DNA from: Bathynomus jamesi
Taxonomy: Eukaryota; Arthropoda; Malacostraca; Isopoda; Cirolanidae
Assembly (NCBI GenBank): GCA_023014485.1
Contig: JAJOZX010000483.1
Coordinates: forward strand, 406,001 to 470,000
Direction: 5' to 3'
DNA length: 64,000 nt
Part shown: piece after piece, positions 63,553-64,000 of the stretch
How the letters are laid out: every line of letters starts with the position of its first letter
Position numbering within the stretch: position 1 is the first letter of the stretch
Translations under genes and position numbers: made by a program
Notes under the pieces: model-generated
What the model saw: the letters and a program-made list of their open reading frames with translations, nothing else
What the model was told of the DNA's origin: nothing
Databases searched by the model: none

Positions 63553-64000
63553 TAGTGATGTAGGTCACATCCGCATCCGCACATTTTCTCGCATCCGCAT
63601 CCGCACTTTGGACTGCGGATGTCGTGCGGATGTGGACCGTTGAGATAAAACGTCATTAATAAGCGGAAATTATCAAATTCTACTATATTAATAGAACTAG
63701 TTCATTGTGCGCAAAAGTGATGCAAGCGACAAGACGAGAGGCTGTTCTTGTATGAAGTTACTCTCTTGCAACCTACTTAGATCCACGTTACAAAGCTAAG
63801 TTATTTTCACCTAGTACATTAGAACGAGTTAAATCATCACTTGGCAAAGCAGTTGAAGAGCTTCAATCTCTTGAATCTGTCGCTTCGCCACCCACCAAAA
63901 GAATAAAAGTTTCAGTGACAGAACCAACACCTTCAACGAGCAAATCTATCACAGAATCTCTCTCTCAGTTTCTTGAGTCAAGCAGCAATGACGAGACCTA
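63553..64000 (+). mobile_element. Second copy of the deleted hAT, opposite orientation, cut by window end
   Basis: Starts TAGTGATGTAGGTCACATCC, with ATCCGCATCCGCAC words as in 60775-60870 inverted. The internal sequence follows the first copy closely across the point where the BEL element entered, giving the empty site: GCGACAAGACG. Confidence 0.92.
63756..64000 (+). pseudogene. hAT transposase C-terminal piece, cut by window end
   Basis: Reads SLATYLDPRYKAKLFSP, the linker KRIKVSVTEPTPSTSK, and FLESSSNDET at the window edge. Near-identical to 52655-53191. A TGA at 63753-63755 precedes the frame, so no complete gene exists here either. Confidence 0.9.

Overview
The window is eukaryotic intergenic DNA made almost entirely of transposable elements and palindromic repeats. 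I recognise no host gene, rRNA, tRNA or CRISPR array. AT-rich sequence, many (TA)n tracts, TTAGG pentamers (the arthropod telomere unit) and the mix of element families (BEL/Pao, Ty3/Gypsy, I-clade and CR1/L2-like LINEs, piggyBac, Merlin, DD34E Tc1, hAT) point to an arthropod. A decapod crustacean is my guess; the sequence does not prove it.

Layout. 1-59 is the tip of a Tc1 element. 125-2812 is an unusual hAT-like transposon with one frameshift in its transposase. 2929-3333 holds four copies of a 14-mer, and 3732-4412 a decayed BED-finger hAT gene. 5046-9061 is a field of MITEs and hairpins, including a TIR element that carries a 1.25-kb minisatellite. 9374-12309 is a hAT-like repeat split by a deleted piggyBac at a TTAA site. 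12376-15765 is a nested palindrome holding a dead Merlin transposase. 15889-23352 is a dead CR1/L2-like LINE, broken by a hAT-type insertion (8-bp target duplication) that itself contains a second copy of the 125-2812 family. 24657-28833 is a transposon with about 400-bp terminal inverted repeats and a transposase I cannot assign. 28921-33453 is a run of hairpins ending in a 3.9-kb palindrome, whose arms each carry a Merlin-type N-terminal fragment and whose spacer holds an intact-looking Tc1 (30488-31882) and a deleted mariner.

34364-45331 is an I-clade LINE flanked by a 12-bp direct repeat and split by a Ty3/Gypsy element (38075-43289; 5-bp target duplication AGTAT). 46015-47365 is a second CR1/L2-like LINE with a long open esterase-type ORF1. 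47621-51318 holds hAT MITEs, an array of UNCG-type mini-hairpins and C-rich DNA. 51350-52105 is a snap-back repeat. 52124-60870 is a deleted hAT into which a young BEL/Pao element (53221-60682, LTRs differing at about three positions) has inserted. The end holds more MITEs, a perfect 58-bp-arm hairpin, an LTR-like stretch, and a second inverted copy of the same deleted hAT (63553 onward).

The only long coding units that look potentially functional are the Tc1 transposase, the BEL gag-protease and pol ORFs (split by an in-frame UGA and with a broken gag start), and the esterase-type ORF1. The most unusual theme is a set of dispersed hairpins that share a word order, keep their two arms nearly identical, and twice surround Merlin transposase remains.
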